This document shows, piece after piece, positions 7,631 to 15,384 of a stretch of DNA of 46,894 nucleotides. Location: positions 1 to 46,894 of IMG/VR virus record IMGVR_UViG_3300027749_003864. One strand, given 5' to 3'. The translations under genes and the position numbers were made by a program. Within the stretch, counting starts at the first letter, position 1; every line of letters starts with the position of its first letter. This stretch comes from a virus. A model generated the notes under the pieces. It worked only from the letters and a program-made list of their open reading frames with translations, was not told the origin of the DNA and made no database searches.

Positions 7631-9502
7631 TTAACGTGCTTTTTCAATTTTAGGAGATTTTGCCACAGCAAGGTATGCAGGAGTTGCACTTTGCTGATCA
7701 TCGTTAAAGTGGAATCCGCCAGAAACTCTAACAGATGCTTCGCCTTTGCCCATCATTTTGTCAGCCAAGTCGTCACCGTTTTGAATAATGCTGTAATCTA
7801 GCGTTTCTGTATTCAAGAACATGATAGCTTCTACACCGTCTGCACGGTTATAACTAGCATAGGCCAATTTGGTGTATGCTTCCATCATGGCAGGTACTAT
7901 AATTGTGCCGTCTTCCATAATTGCATTGCCTATCAGTTCTTCTGCGTCTACGCCAGGAAAAGCAATTTTTCCATCTGGTGTTAATTTTGGAGACTGTTTA
8001 CCCTTGCCGGCATTTATCATAACTGGTTCAGCAACGTCGTCCAAATTGGTTATAAGTTTTGATATGGTACTATAAAACAAATCATATGTTTTGTTATAAT
8101 CGCTATAGATCAAAACTTCATCATTTAAACGTCCTAACATTTTATAAGACCAATTGTAATTACAAGCCTCTTTAAATCTGCCATTGGTCTTGTTGTACGT
8201 ATTAGGTGAGTAATTTTCTTTGGTCATTACTTCTTGTTCGCCGTCTTTTCTTGTTCTAATACCTAATTCTGTTCCAGAAGGGAGTTTTTTGGCTGGTGCA
8301 GTTCTGATAATCTTTGTGATTTTTTCAGTCCAGGTGGGCCATGCAGCTGGTCCTTTGAGAATCTTCTTGCTGTTCAGTCTACCGCCGGACGTTGCACCTG
8401 CTTTGATTTCCAAGTTGGTGCCAGCTACAATCAAATCGCCACCGTGCTGTGCTTTTTGTGCAGGACTACCCATCATACTCAATGCCATTTCGCCCGGCCC
8501 GATAGCACCACTAGATTTACCAGGGCTCCATGAGAACACTCCGTAGCTGGAGAACAAGTCCAGCATGTCTTCAAAGTTGGTATTAACATGCTGTTTTACA
8601 TTTCCCACATCTTGCGATATCAACGACTCCATGTCAATAACTTGGCCGTTATAACAGGCATCTAAAAATTCCACAATACGTGCTCTGTTAAGTTCTTTAT
8701 TTTGACTCAACATACGCATAATCATGCCAAAGAAGGCTTGTTTGAATACTGCGGCAAAGTTCTTTGCGTTATCATGTACTTTCTTTTCTGCTTTGGTCAG
8801 CGACTTGTATGTGCCCTCATCGATAGCAGTATAGCCTTGTACTTTATTTGCTAGGGCTTCGAGTTTGTCAAATATACTATTAGTAATCTCTTCAGCTTTT
8901 TGTTGCCATACACCTTCTAGTTTGTTAAATTCATTACTAACTTTTTTCTTTTTAGCCACTGCCACTGCCAGTTGAGCCACATCTAAGGTTTGATCTAATT
9001 TAATCAATCCTTGCACTTCTAACTCTCTAATTGCCGCTAAAATAACAGCTTCTCTACTAGGCGATACAATTTTAGTCGCAGCTTCAGTTAATTCAATGTC
9101 AGGCTCTAAATTGTTAATAAGTTTGATAACTAATTCTTTAGTAGGTTCCCAGTCAGGCAAAGCATTGGCATCTGCTATTAATCTTTTTAATTTGCTAGTA
9201 ACAACATTTGCAATAATTGGAACATTTTTAATTGTTGCCGGTTGCTGTTGTCTAGGTGCAGGCTGTGCTATTGGCTGCTGTTGTGCTGGTTGAATAGGTG
9301 CCGGAACTGGCTGTTGTGCAGGTTCAGCTGGTTGTTGTTCTGGAGCAGGTTCAGCTGGTTGTTGTTCTGGAGCAGGTTCGACAGGCGGCTGTTCTGGAGC
9401 AGGTTCGACAGGCGGCTGTTGCCCGGGAAAAGCGGAAAGACGTTTTTCGTCCTCTTCTGGAGTTGTAGGGGCAAATTCTTTTAAAATATCTAGTACACGC
9501 AT
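7631..9502 (-). CDS. Large phage protein with a PD-(D/E)XK-like signature
   Basis: 623 residues. Residues 1-12 (MRVLDILKEFAP) are followed by a Pro/Gln/Glu repeat region (about 28-88; repeats PVEPAPEQQPAEPAPEQ). A helical part spans about 95-310, then a segment GGDLIVAGTNLEIKAG (354-369) and a C-terminal region. Asp356 with Glu365-x-Lys367 on adjacent beta-like strands, and Glu338 upstream, match the PD-(D/E)XK nuclease core. Family not firmly recognised; T4-like phages carry related large proteins of unclear role. Upstream lies CATAAATA ending 8 nt before the ATG, with no ribosome site. Confidence 0.6.
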   Translation of the reverse strand: MRVLDILKEFAPTTPEEDEKRLSAFPGQQPPVEPAPEQPPVEPAPEQQPAEPAPEQQPAEPAQQPVPAPIQPAQQQPIAQPAPRQQQPATIKNVPIIANVVTSKLKRLIADANALPDWEPTKELVIKLINNLEPDIELTEAATKIVSPSREAVILAAIRELEVQGLIKLDQTLDVAQLAVAVAKKKKVSNEFNKLEGVWQQKAEEITNSIFDKLEALANKVQGYTAIDEGTYKSLTKAEKKVHDNAKNFAAVFKQAFFGMIMRMLSQNKELNRARIVEFLDACYNGQVIDMESLISQDVGNVKQHVNTNFEDMLDLFSSYGVFSWSPGKSSGAIGPGEMALSMMGSPAQKAQHGGDLIVAGTNLEIKAGATSGGRLNSKKILKGPAAWPTWTEKITKIIRTAPAKKLPSGTELGIRTRKDGEQEVMTKENYSPNTYNKTNGRFKEACNYNWSYKMLGRLNDEVLIYSDYNKTYDLFYSTISKLITNLDDVAEPVMINAGKGKQSPKLTPDGKIAFPGVDAEELIGNAIMEDGTIIVPAMMEAYTKLAYASYNRADGVEAIMFLNTETLDYSIIQNGDDLADKMMGKGEASVRVSGGFHFNDDQQSATPAYLAVAKSPKIEKAR

Positions 9503-9510
9503 AGTACTAA

Positions 9511-9518
9511 TATTTATG
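9511..9518 (-). promoter_or_regulatory. Late promoter close to start codon
   Basis: CATAAATA on the minus strand with an 8-nt spacer (TTAGTACT) to the ATG at 9502. It overlaps the last codons of the bilin reductase gene. Predicted leader is only 2-3 nt. Confidence 0.5.
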
Positions 9519-10194
9519 CTATTTCAGGGAACAAGCAATCCTGTATGAAAACCTGTACATCCTCTTCACTAAGCCCTAAGCTAACCATAACTTTAGGAGT
9601 ATGTGGGTTTTTCTTCTGATTCTCACAATAGTAATTCTGAGCGTCAGTAGTATTAGGATGTGTACGTTCGGTTTCTTTTACTGTGGCCAAATAGTGTGTT
9701 AGATTCTTACGGGCCATGGCAAGTATTTGCTCTAGTTCTGCTTCATCGCTGACATTTCCCGCGGCCACCATAGAACCTGTAAAAATACGCTCTGCCCAAT
9801 CTGGTAACTTGCGAGTTTTATTCCACTCTAGACGACGAGCTTCTTCAGCAAACCAATCAATCATCGGATGTTCGCTGTCGCCTGCAGGACTAAAATCATG
9901 GAAACAGCCTGTGATTTTATTTTTACCAGCTACAACATCAAATCCAAAGATAGGTGCAGGGTTATCTGTATGCGGGAAAATACAGCAATGCATCATCCAT
10001 AGACCTTTAGTCTCGCGGGCATCAACTACATCAATATGAGCCCTACGATAAGCACTACTTGTCCAAACTTTGTTTACCCAACCTGGTTGATTAAAACGTT
10101 CCATACCAGGCTCTTGAATAATACTACCAGTTGCATACAACTGACTTTCAAAGTATTCTTCAATTTTAATTAGTGTGTCCCAGACATTACTCAT
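9514..10194 (-). CDS. Ferredoxin-dependent bilin reductase (PebS/PcyX/PcyA family)
   Basis: 226 residues from the ATG at 10194, which overlaps the heme oxygenase stop (ATGAGTAATG); a TTG at 10209 is an alternative. Family marks: APIFGFDVVAGKNKITGCFHD carries the conserved Asp of the active site (residue 91 counting from the TTG), and the C-terminal block NYYCENQKKNPHT matches the family's Y..Q..N..T. Expected role: ferredoxin-driven reduction of biliverdin to a phycobilin. Pairing with heme oxygenase mirrors ho1-pebS of cyanomyoviruses and the ho1-pcyX cassettes of phages thought to infect heterotrophs. Whether the product is phycoerythrobilin or another bilin cannot be read from sequence. 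Confidence 0.88.
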   Translation of the reverse strand: MSNVWDTLIKIEEYFESQLYATGSIIQEPGMERFNQPGWVNKVWTSSAYRRAHIDVVDARETKGLWMMHCCIFPHTDNPAPIFGFDVVAGKNKITGCFHDFSPAGDSEHPMIDWFAEEARRLEWNKTRKLPDWAERIFTGSMVAAGNVSDEAELEQILAMARKNLTHYLATVKETERTHPNTTDAQNYYCENQKKNPHTPKVMVSLGLSEEDVQVFIQDCLFPEIA

Positions 10195-10735
10195 CTTTAT
10201 ACTCGACAATTTCCATCATTTGTTGGAAGAACCTTGTGGCGAAATCAAAACATACTTTAGCTTCGTCTGCCATGTCGTCGCTTATACGTTCTCTAATAGC
10301 TGCCTTAAGTGCTTCAGGATCTTCAAATTGGTACATGGTGCCCGACCCAGGAACACGTTTGGCAATCATCTGTCCACCAGCTAGATCACCCATGTGTCGC
10401 ACATATAAGTGCGCCATTAGTTTTTTTGGATTATCTCTGATACTCATGATATAATCCATATATTCTTGGACTATAGGAAGTAGTTCTGCATCGTCCTCAT
10501 CTGTCCATAGTTCTTTATAGTCCGCATTAATTTTTGGTGCTCTGCGAATATCAGGCATGCCGGCCAGCATACCGGTTGCCATAGCACACACTTCTAGTAT
10601 CTCATATTGCGGATGTTGATTTTTTAAATAAGTTGCATACAGTTTAGGATTTATTGTGCCTGAAAACAAAATTTTTACAAATTCCTGTCTTTCAGCATTG
10701 GTATGCGCTTCTTTAGTTAAATCTCGTAAGCTCAT
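10187..10735 (-). CDS. ho1: Heme oxygenase
   Basis: 182 residues, slightly short for the family. The proximal heme ligand is His11 (KEAHTNAE), and the distal-helix signature is HLYVRHMGDLAGGQMIAK. Reaction: heme to biliverdin, CO and Fe2+, using ferredoxin or a similar donor. Overlaps ClpS upstream (ATGA) and the bilin reductase downstream, so the two bilin enzymes are co-translated. Besides giving biliverdin, it would release iron inside a cell whose phage also encodes Fe-S and diiron proteins (inference). Confidence 0.92.
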   Translation of the reverse strand: MSLRDLTKEAHTNAERQEFVKILFSGTINPKLYATYLKNQHPQYEILEVCAMATGMLAGMPDIRRAPKINADYKELWTDEDDAELLPIVQEYMDYIMSIRDNPKKLMAHLYVRHMGDLAGGQMIAKRVPGSGTMYQFEDPEALKAAIRERISDDMADEAKVCFDFATRFFQQMMEIVEYKDE

Positions 10736-11034
10736 TCTTCCTCCAATTTAATTTGGAGAGGAAAATTATTTTCTCTAGCTGTAGATGTTGTTTCTACGGC
10801 CTTAGCCTCGGCAATTTCAAAACTATAAATTCCCGCTACTCCACTTCCAGTCTCGTGAATTTGAAGCATAATGTCTCTGGCCGAATCAGTTGAATGCCTA
10901 AAGATATTGGATAAAATTGATATCACAAACTCCATCGGGGTTACATCGTCATTAAGTATAATGACCTTCCAACGTTTTGGTTCACTGATTACTACTTTAA
11001 TTTTCTCGTCAATTGCGATATCTGTACTTGACAT
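10732..11034 (-). CDS. clpS: ClpS-type adaptor
   Basis: 100 residues, close to bacterial ClpS (about 106). The core is complete: WKVIILNDDVTPMEFVISIL with the Asn-Asp-Asp that binds an N-terminal amino group, an IMLQIHETGSGVAG block with the conserved His, and EIAEAKAVE. ClpS delivers N-degron substrates to ClpAP; a phage copy could redirect host proteolysis. Ribosome site AAAGAGAA. It follows the hsp20 terminator, so it needs read-through or a promoter not seen here. Coupled to heme oxygenase by ATGA. Confidence 0.88.
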   Translation of the reverse strand: MSSTDIAIDEKIKVVISEPKRWKVIILNDDVTPMEFVISILSNIFRHSTDSARDIMLQIHETGSGVAGIYSFEIAEAKAVETTSTARENNFPLQIKLEEE

Positions 11035-11046
11035 TGTGTTCTCTTT

Positions 11047-11070
11047 AAAAAAGGGGGAGTTGCCTCCCCC
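11047..11070 (-). terminator. Rho-independent terminator after hsp20
   Basis: On the minus strand: GGGGGAG, loop GCAA, CTCCCCC, followed by TTTTTT. Stem of 7 bp, all GC but one. It separates hsp20 from clpS. Confidence 0.85.
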
Positions 11071-11076
11071 GGTTGA

Positions 11077-11508
11077 TTATTTAACTGTAATGATACGTGG
11101 CTTCAGTGATTCTGGTACAATACGTTCAATCCTAATGATTAACATACCGTCCTTTACTTCAGCGTCTTTGATTTCCATGTACTCAGCAAGAGTCCATGTC
11201 TGTTCAAAGTTACGGCTAGCAAGACCTCGATGTAAATACTCTTTGTCTTCTGCTGAAATATCAGTTTGCATACCGCGAACAACTAATTGATCTTGGTCTA
11301 CTTCAACTGTAATTTGATCTTTGCTGAAACCTGCTACAGCTACTTCAATTGCATAATCTGTGTCACTATATTTTACAATATTATGTGGCGGATAATTATT
11401 TGATTGTTGCTGTAATCTTTGATTAAAGATTTGATCAAATCCAACTAAAGCTCTACTTAGTTGTGCAAAGTCCGCTGGACTCACTGTTTTTAATTGCATT
11501 GTTGCCAT
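11077..11508 (-). CDS. hsp20: Small heat-shock protein, Hsp20/IbpA type
   Basis: 143 residues, as for IbpA/B. The alpha-crystallin domain covers about residues 40-135: PPHNIVKYSDTDYAIEVAVAGF, then the G-x-L-type strand KDGMLIIRIER, and a C-terminal ITVK tail. ATP-independent holdase. Common in T4-like cyanophages. Ribosome site AAGGAGAT 6 nt from the ATG. A nested GC hairpin (11539-11564) lies in the 5' leader. It stands directly after dnaK, forming a chaperone pair. Confidence 0.93.
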   Translation of the reverse strand: MATMQLKTVSPADFAQLSRALVGFDQIFNQRLQQQSNNYPPHNIVKYSDTDYAIEVAVAGFSKDQITVEVDQDQLVVRGMQTDISAEDKEYLHRGLASRNFEQTWTLAEYMEIKDAEVKDGMLIIRIERIVPESLKPRIITVK

Positions 11509-11538
11509 TTTTTATCTCCTTATATTAAGCAAGAATGT

Positions 11539-11564
11539 ATGGGGCCCCATAATGGGCACCCCAT
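11539..11564 (-). repeat. Nested GC-rich inverted repeat between dnaK and hsp20
   Basis: ATGGGGCCCCAT is palindromic and is extended by AATGGGCACCCCAT, allowing two alternative stems. No T run follows on the minus strand, so it is a poor terminator. It could be a leader structure of hsp20 or an mRNA-processing site. Confidence 0.5.
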
Positions 11565-11576
11565 GTTTGTATTATA

Positions 11577-13484
11577 TTACTTTTTGTCAGTAGGGTCAAC
11601 CTCTGTGAAAGCCGCATTAACTGACTGGCCTTCTTCAGGTTGTACTGGTGCTGATTGCGCTGCACTTTCTGCAGCTTGCTTCTTGGCCATAACTGGACCT
11701 GCTGCCTCAAAAAATGTTTCAACTGATTTTTGAATAACATCTTTGTCGTCCCCTGCGCAAGCAGTTTCTACTGCTTTAACAGCATCGTCAAACTTAGTCT
11801 TTTCTTCTTCAGTCAATTGATCTTTGTATGTATCATAGTCTTTCTTGATACTGTGTGTAGTACCTTCAGCATTGTTACGTGCTGTGATTAATTCTGCTTG
11901 TTTCTTATCTGCTTCGGCATTTTCCTCAGCTTCTTGAACCATGCGTTTGATCTCAGCTTCTGTCAATCCGCTATCTGACTTGATAGTGATTTTGTTTTCT
12001 TTGCCGGTCTTTTTATCCCTGGCACTTACATTTAAAATACCGTTTGCATCGATATCTAATGTAACTTCAATCTGTGGCATGCCACGTGGTGCAGGATCAA
12101 TACCTTCCAAGTTAAACTCGCCAAGCGATTTATTGTACTTGAATAAGTCACGTTCGCCCTGAGCAACCTTAATAGTTACTGCTGGCTGATTGTCATCTGC
12201 TGTACTAAATGTTTGGCTATGTTTGGTCGGGATAGTTGTGTTTTTAGCAATCAGCTTGGTAAACACACCGCCCATTGTTTCAATACCTAGTGTCAATGGA
12301 GTAACGTCCAACAACAATACGTCTGTCTTGTCGCCAGCTAGAACAGCGCCTTGTACTGCGGCACCAGCGGCAACTGCTTCGTCTGGGTTAACGTCTTTAC
12401 GTGGAGCCTTACCAAACAGTTTCTCAACTGCTTCTTGTACTTTAGGCATACGTGTTTGACCACCAACTAGAATAACTTCGTCGATGTCTGCGGCGCTAAC
12501 TTTAGCATCTGCCATAGCAACTTTACATGGCTCAATTGAACGCTGGATCAGTCCGTCTACCATTGCTTCAAACTTAGCACGGCTGATAGTTACATTCATG
12601 TGCTTAGGACCGTTTGCATCTGCTGTAATGTAAGGCAAGTTAACACTTGTACTTGCGGCTGTAGATAATTCAATCTTGGCTTTTTCAGCAGACTCTTTCA
12701 AACGTTGTAATGCAAGAACGTCTTGCTTCAAATCAACTCCGTTGTCTTTCTTGAACTCGTCTACCAAATAGTCCATGATAGCTTGGTCAAAGTCTTCACC
12801 GCCTAGGAATGTATCGCCGTTTGTTGACAATACTTCAATTTGCTTGTCGCCATCAATGTTAGCGATTTCAATGATTGAAATATCAAATGTACCACCACCC
12901 AAGTCATAGACTGCAATCTTGCGATCTTTCTTGTCTGCTTTGTCAACACCATAAGCCAATGCGGCCGCTGTCGGCTCGTTGATAATACGTAGAACTTCTA
13001 AGCCTGCAATACGTCCGGCATCTTTAGTAGCTTGACGCTGGCTATCGTTGAAGTAAGCTGGAACTGTAATAACAGCTTGGGTCACTGTTGTACCTAAATA
13101 GTCTTCAGCAGTTTTTTTCATTTTGCGAAGTACTTCAGCTGATACTTGCTGTGGTGCAAGTTTTTCGCCGTTTGCTTCGATCCAAGCATCACCGTTGTCT
13201 GCTTTAATAATGCTGTAGGGCATCAAGTCAATATCTTTTTGCACAGCAGCTTCGTCAAACTTGCGACCAATAAGGCGCTTGCTGGCGTAAATTGTATTTT
13301 TTGGGTTTGTGACTGCTTGTCGTTTTGCTGTTGCACCAACTAGGATTTCGTCCTTTGTATATGCAATGATTGATGGTGTTGTTCTTGCGCCTTCGCTATT
13401 TTCAATAACTTTTGCTACTCCATTTTCTAGGATAGCTACGCAACTGTTTGTTGTACCTAAATCGATACCGATGATTTTACTCAT
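11577..13484 (-). CDS. dnaK: Hsp70 chaperone DnaK, full length
   Basis: 635 residues, the bacterial length. Nucleotide-binding domain about 1-385 ([14 protein letters not shown] near the start, then [25 protein letters not shown] and [11 protein letters not shown]). Linker VLLLDVTPL, then substrate-binding beta domain and helical lid. The C-terminal tail ends [10 protein letters not shown]. All motifs look intact. Sequence style resembles proteobacterial, perhaps betaproteobacterial, DnaK. No DnaJ or GrpE is in the window, so it would depend on host co-chaperones or encode them elsewhere. Ribosome site AAAGGAG. An 80-nt leader follows a late promoter. A complete DnaK in a phage is uncommon. 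Confidence 0.97.
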   Translation of the reverse strand: MSKIIGIDLGTTNSCVAILENGVAKVIENSEGARTTPSIIAYTKDEILVGATAKRQAVTNPKNTIYASKRLIGRKFDEAAVQKDIDLMPYSIIKADNGDAWIEANGEKLAPQQVSAEVLRKMKKTAEDYLGTTVTQAVITVPAYFNDSQRQATKDAGRIAGLEVLRIINEPTAAALAYGVDKADKKDRKIAVYDLGGGTFDISIIEIANIDGDKQIEVLSTNGDTFLGGEDFDQAIMDYLVDEFKKDNGVDLKQDVLALQRLKESAEKAKIELSTAASTSVNLPYITADANGPKHMNVTISRAKFEAMVDGLIQRSIEPCKVAMADAKVSAADIDEVILVGGQTRMPKVQEAVEKLFGKAPRKDVNPDEAVAAGAAVQGAVLAGDKTDVLLLDVTPLTLGIETMGGVFTKLIAKNTTIPTKHSQTFSTADDNQPAVTIKVAQGERDLFKYNKSLGEFNLEGIDPAPRGMPQIEVTLDIDANGILNVSARDKKTGKENKITIKSDSGLTEAEIKRMVQEAEENAEADKKQAELITARNNAEGTTHSIKKDYDTYKDQLTEEEKTKFDDAVKAVETACAGDDKDVIQKSVETFFEAAGPVMAKKQAAESAAQSAPVQPEEGQSVNAAFTEVDPTDKK

Positions 13485-13514
13485 AATTTTCTCCTTTAAT
13501 TAAGCGAGTAATGC

Positions 13515-13570
13515 GGGCACCATGCCCTTGTACTAAACCCTTACGGCGTTTCAGCACGTAATTATTTATG
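13515..13570 (-). promoter_or_regulatory. Late promoter and structured leader of dnaK
   Basis: CATAAATA on the minus strand (13570-13563) lies about 80 nt before the dnaK ATG. The leader contains a small hairpin GGGCA-TGG-TGCCC (13527-13515). This is one of the longest leaders in the window. Confidence 0.5.
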
Positions 13571-13574
13571 TCTG

Positions 13575-13856
13575 TCAAACAGTTTCTTTGAAAATATTTG
13601 ACCAGATTTTTAGTTTTTCTCGCTTGGCTTCTGCCGCTTGTTCAATGTTGGTCCAGCTAACTACATCTAGTTCTTGCAGGATTTCAATCATAGCATACAA
13701 GTCGCCCAATTCTTCTTCCAAGTGTTCCCTATTAGTTTTGGGTTTACCTGGCTTAAGATTGTCTAGGCCAAAGCGACTAATCTTACTTACCGCTTGAATA
13801 ACTTCTGCACATTCTTCTTGGAGAATGTCCATTACTTCTTTAGTTTGTGAATCCAT
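13575..13856 (-). CDS. MazG-like nucleotide pyrophosphohydrolase fold protein
   Basis: 93 residues. EECAEVIQA and HLEEELGDLYAMIEIL give the ExxE...ExxxD pattern of the all-alpha NTP-pyrophosphohydrolase superfamily (MazG, dUTPase/HisE-like). Such proteins hydrolyse (d)NTPs or ppGpp-like alarmones with Mg2+. It sits 2 nt from the exonuclease gene, suggesting a nucleotide-metabolism pair. Exact substrate unknown. Confidence 0.72.
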   Translation of the reverse strand: MDSQTKEVMDILQEECAEVIQAVSKISRFGLDNLKPGKPKTNREHLEEELGDLYAMIEILQELDVVSWTNIEQAAEAKREKLKIWSNIFKETV

Positions 13857-13858
13857 AA

Positions 13859-14443
13859 TTACCTCTGATTTGCAAACGGAGCAATATAAGTACCTCCGCT
13901 AGTTGTACTTGTTCTTAGTGTGTTATAGACATTTTGAATGCCTACCGCCTGGTTCCACGCATCCTCTAAAGCATGGTGGGCCGTTACCGGTGGACGTTGT
14001 GGGTTGATTCCTAAATCAAACGCTGTACGCACATCACGCACTTCCCAAAATTTCCAAGGAATAGCTCTATTGATTTTACGGAATACATGTTCACAAATGA
14101 TAATATCAAAACAACTGCCATTTGACCATACACGTTTAGCACCCCAGCAAAATTTATAAAGACGAGCAAATGCTTCTTCAATATCAATTCTATCTTCGGG
14201 GTCAAAGGCAGCTTCCTGTGCCTCTTTGCTTTGATTAGCCCACCAAGCGATTGTGTCATCGTTAGTGGTCAATCCAATCCTATCACAACTATCTAAATCT
14301 ACTTTACAGTAAAAACTATCCATATCTGGTTCTTTTAATTCGGAACCAAACGGATCAAATTTTACTGCTCCTATTGTTAAAATTGAAGCATCTGGAGTAG
14401 TATTAAGTGTCTCCAAATCTATCATTATATCTGTTTTAGCCAT
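13859..14443 (-). CDS. DEDDh 3'-5' exonuclease (DexA-like)
   Basis: 194 residues. Exo I: DLET (Asp9, Glu11). Exo II: SNGSCFDI (Asp113). Exo III: HHALEDA (His157, Asp161). The arrangement matches the RNase T/DexA branch of T4-like phages, which degrades single-stranded DNA or RNA. A perfect sigma-70 promoter (14471-14499) precedes it, so it is probably an early gene; the ribosome site is weak. Confidence 0.88.
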   Translation of the reverse strand: MAKTDIMIDLETLNTTPDASILTIGAVKFDPFGSELKEPDMDSFYCKVDLDSCDRIGLTTNDDTIAWWANQSKEAQEAAFDPEDRIDIEEAFARLYKFCWGAKRVWSNGSCFDIIICEHVFRKINRAIPWKFWEVRDVRTAFDLGINPQRPPVTAHHALEDAWNQAVGIQNVYNTLRTSTTSGGTYIAPFANQR

Positions 14444-14470
14444 TAAGTTCTTTCTTTATTGTGAACTTAT

Positions 14471-14499
14471 ATTATAACAGATTTACTATATAATGTCAA
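14471..14499 (-). promoter_or_regulatory. Perfect sigma-70 promoter (early)
   Basis: Minus strand: TTGACA (14499-14494), 17-nt spacer, TATAAT (14476-14471). Both boxes match consensus exactly. Start of transcription would be about 20 nt before the exonuclease ATG. Confidence 0.88.
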
Positions 14500-14729
14500 T
14501 AGAGTTTTGGTGGAAGTTGTTGATCACGTAGTTTTTTATTCCAACGACTTTTGGCTGCACCCTTTTTACGTTTGCGTTCAGTCGTTGGTTTTTCGTAAAA
14601 CTCTTTGGCACGTAAAGCATCTAGTGTACCTGCTTCTTCAACCTTACGTTTAAATCTTCGAAGAGAAACGTTGATATTTTCCCCGTCTTTGACAGTAATA
14701 CCAGTTCCCTTACTCTTCTTGTGAATCAT
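14496..14729 (-). CDS. rpsU: Ribosomal protein bS21
   Basis: 77 residues from the ATG at 14729, chosen because GAGGAAAA lies just upstream. Core [20 protein letters not shown] and [19 protein letters not shown] match bS21, a small basic protein of the 30S subunit near the anti-Shine-Dalgarno region. Phage bS21 is known in pelagiphages and large phages and may bias ribosomes towards phage mRNAs. Overlaps the acidic protein gene upstream by 20 nt. Confidence 0.93.
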   Translation of the reverse strand: MIHKKSKGTGITVKDGENINVSLRRFKRKVEEAGTLDALRAKEFYEKPTTERKRKKGAAKSRWNKKLRDQQLPPKLY

Positions 14730-15132
14730 TATCGTTTTCCTCGTCTTCGTCTTGGTTCTCCAATTGTTCAACAATCAAATCAAGATTATAAATTCGATTT
14801 TTACTAATTAGACCGTATGGAGTTATTTCGTCGCTAGTTATGTAGCTTGCATTAGGTTGGGCAATAATAAAAGTAACAAATTTTTGTGTAATGCTGTCAC
14901 AGTTATCCACATCTACTATTACACAATCTGCTTGTTGGCATATACTTAAAAGCCAACCAATATCATTATCATCAGTGTCATAGATAAAAACATTTAAATC
15001 ATCGATGCTTTTACTTAAAATTGTTTGAAATTGTTCTTTAACTGATGTACTAGGTTTAATTAGTAGATAACTCAAGTTCATATTAAACAGTTTATCAGGA
15101 GGCGTTATTAATGTTATTTTTCCTAAGTTCAT
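14710..15132 (-). CDS. Conserved T4-like phage protein, unknown function
   Basis: About 140 residues from the ATG at 15132 ([17 protein letters not shown]); an upstream start at 15147 is possible. Alternating hydrophobic strands and helices ([46 protein letters not shown]) resemble a Rossmann-like or receiver-like fold, and the tail is very acidic ([13 protein letters not shown]). I believe related proteins occur in marine T4-like phages, but no function is known to me. It overlaps bS21. Confidence 0.65.
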   Translation of the reverse strand: MNLGKITLITPPDKLFNMNLSYLLIKPSTSVKEQFQTILSKSIDDLNVFIYDTDDNDIGWLLSICQQADCVIVDVDNCDSITQKFVTFIIAQPNASYITSDEITPYGLISKNRIYNLDLIVEQLENQDEDEENDNDSQEE

Positions 15133-15289
15133 ATATCTTTTCTGCAAAATAGTCTAGTTCTTCCGTGGGGTAATCGTTAAATTTCGTAGTACCAGTTTTT
15201 ATATCATTTATAAACTTAACTAACTCGGGTTCTGTTTTAGAATCAAATATTAAATTGTTAAATTTATTTTCACTATATTCTATATACAA
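15095..15289 (-). CDS. -1-frame continuation of the membrane coiled-coil protein
   Basis: The frame ending at 15095 has no ATG or GTG start. The only candidate is a TTG at 15289 without a ribosome site. The frame stays open upstream to 15448, where it meets the A9G slippery run at the 3' end of the membrane-protein gene. A -1 shift there would append 114 residues (beginning DIYDQGSNGENPSEEQ, then SFWQRIKNTSRTDPFKTIDR) to residue 365, giving about 479 in all. The region is charged and partly helical. Best read as a shifted extension, or as the true C-terminus if one base is missing from the run. Confidence 0.6.
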   Translation of the reverse strand: MYIEYSENKFNNLIFDSKTEPELVKFINDIKTGTTKFNDYPTEELDYFAEKIYELRKNNINNAS

Positions 15290-15384
15290 TCTGTCTATTG
15301 TTTTAAATGGATCTGTGCGACTAGTATTTTTTATACGTTGCCAAAAACTTTTTGGATCTTTTTGCTCTTCGTTCTGAACATATG

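Noticed and set aside
9242-9484. Plus-strand ORF opposite the Pro/Glu repeats of the large protein
   Set aside because: Antisense of repetitive codons with no ribosome site.
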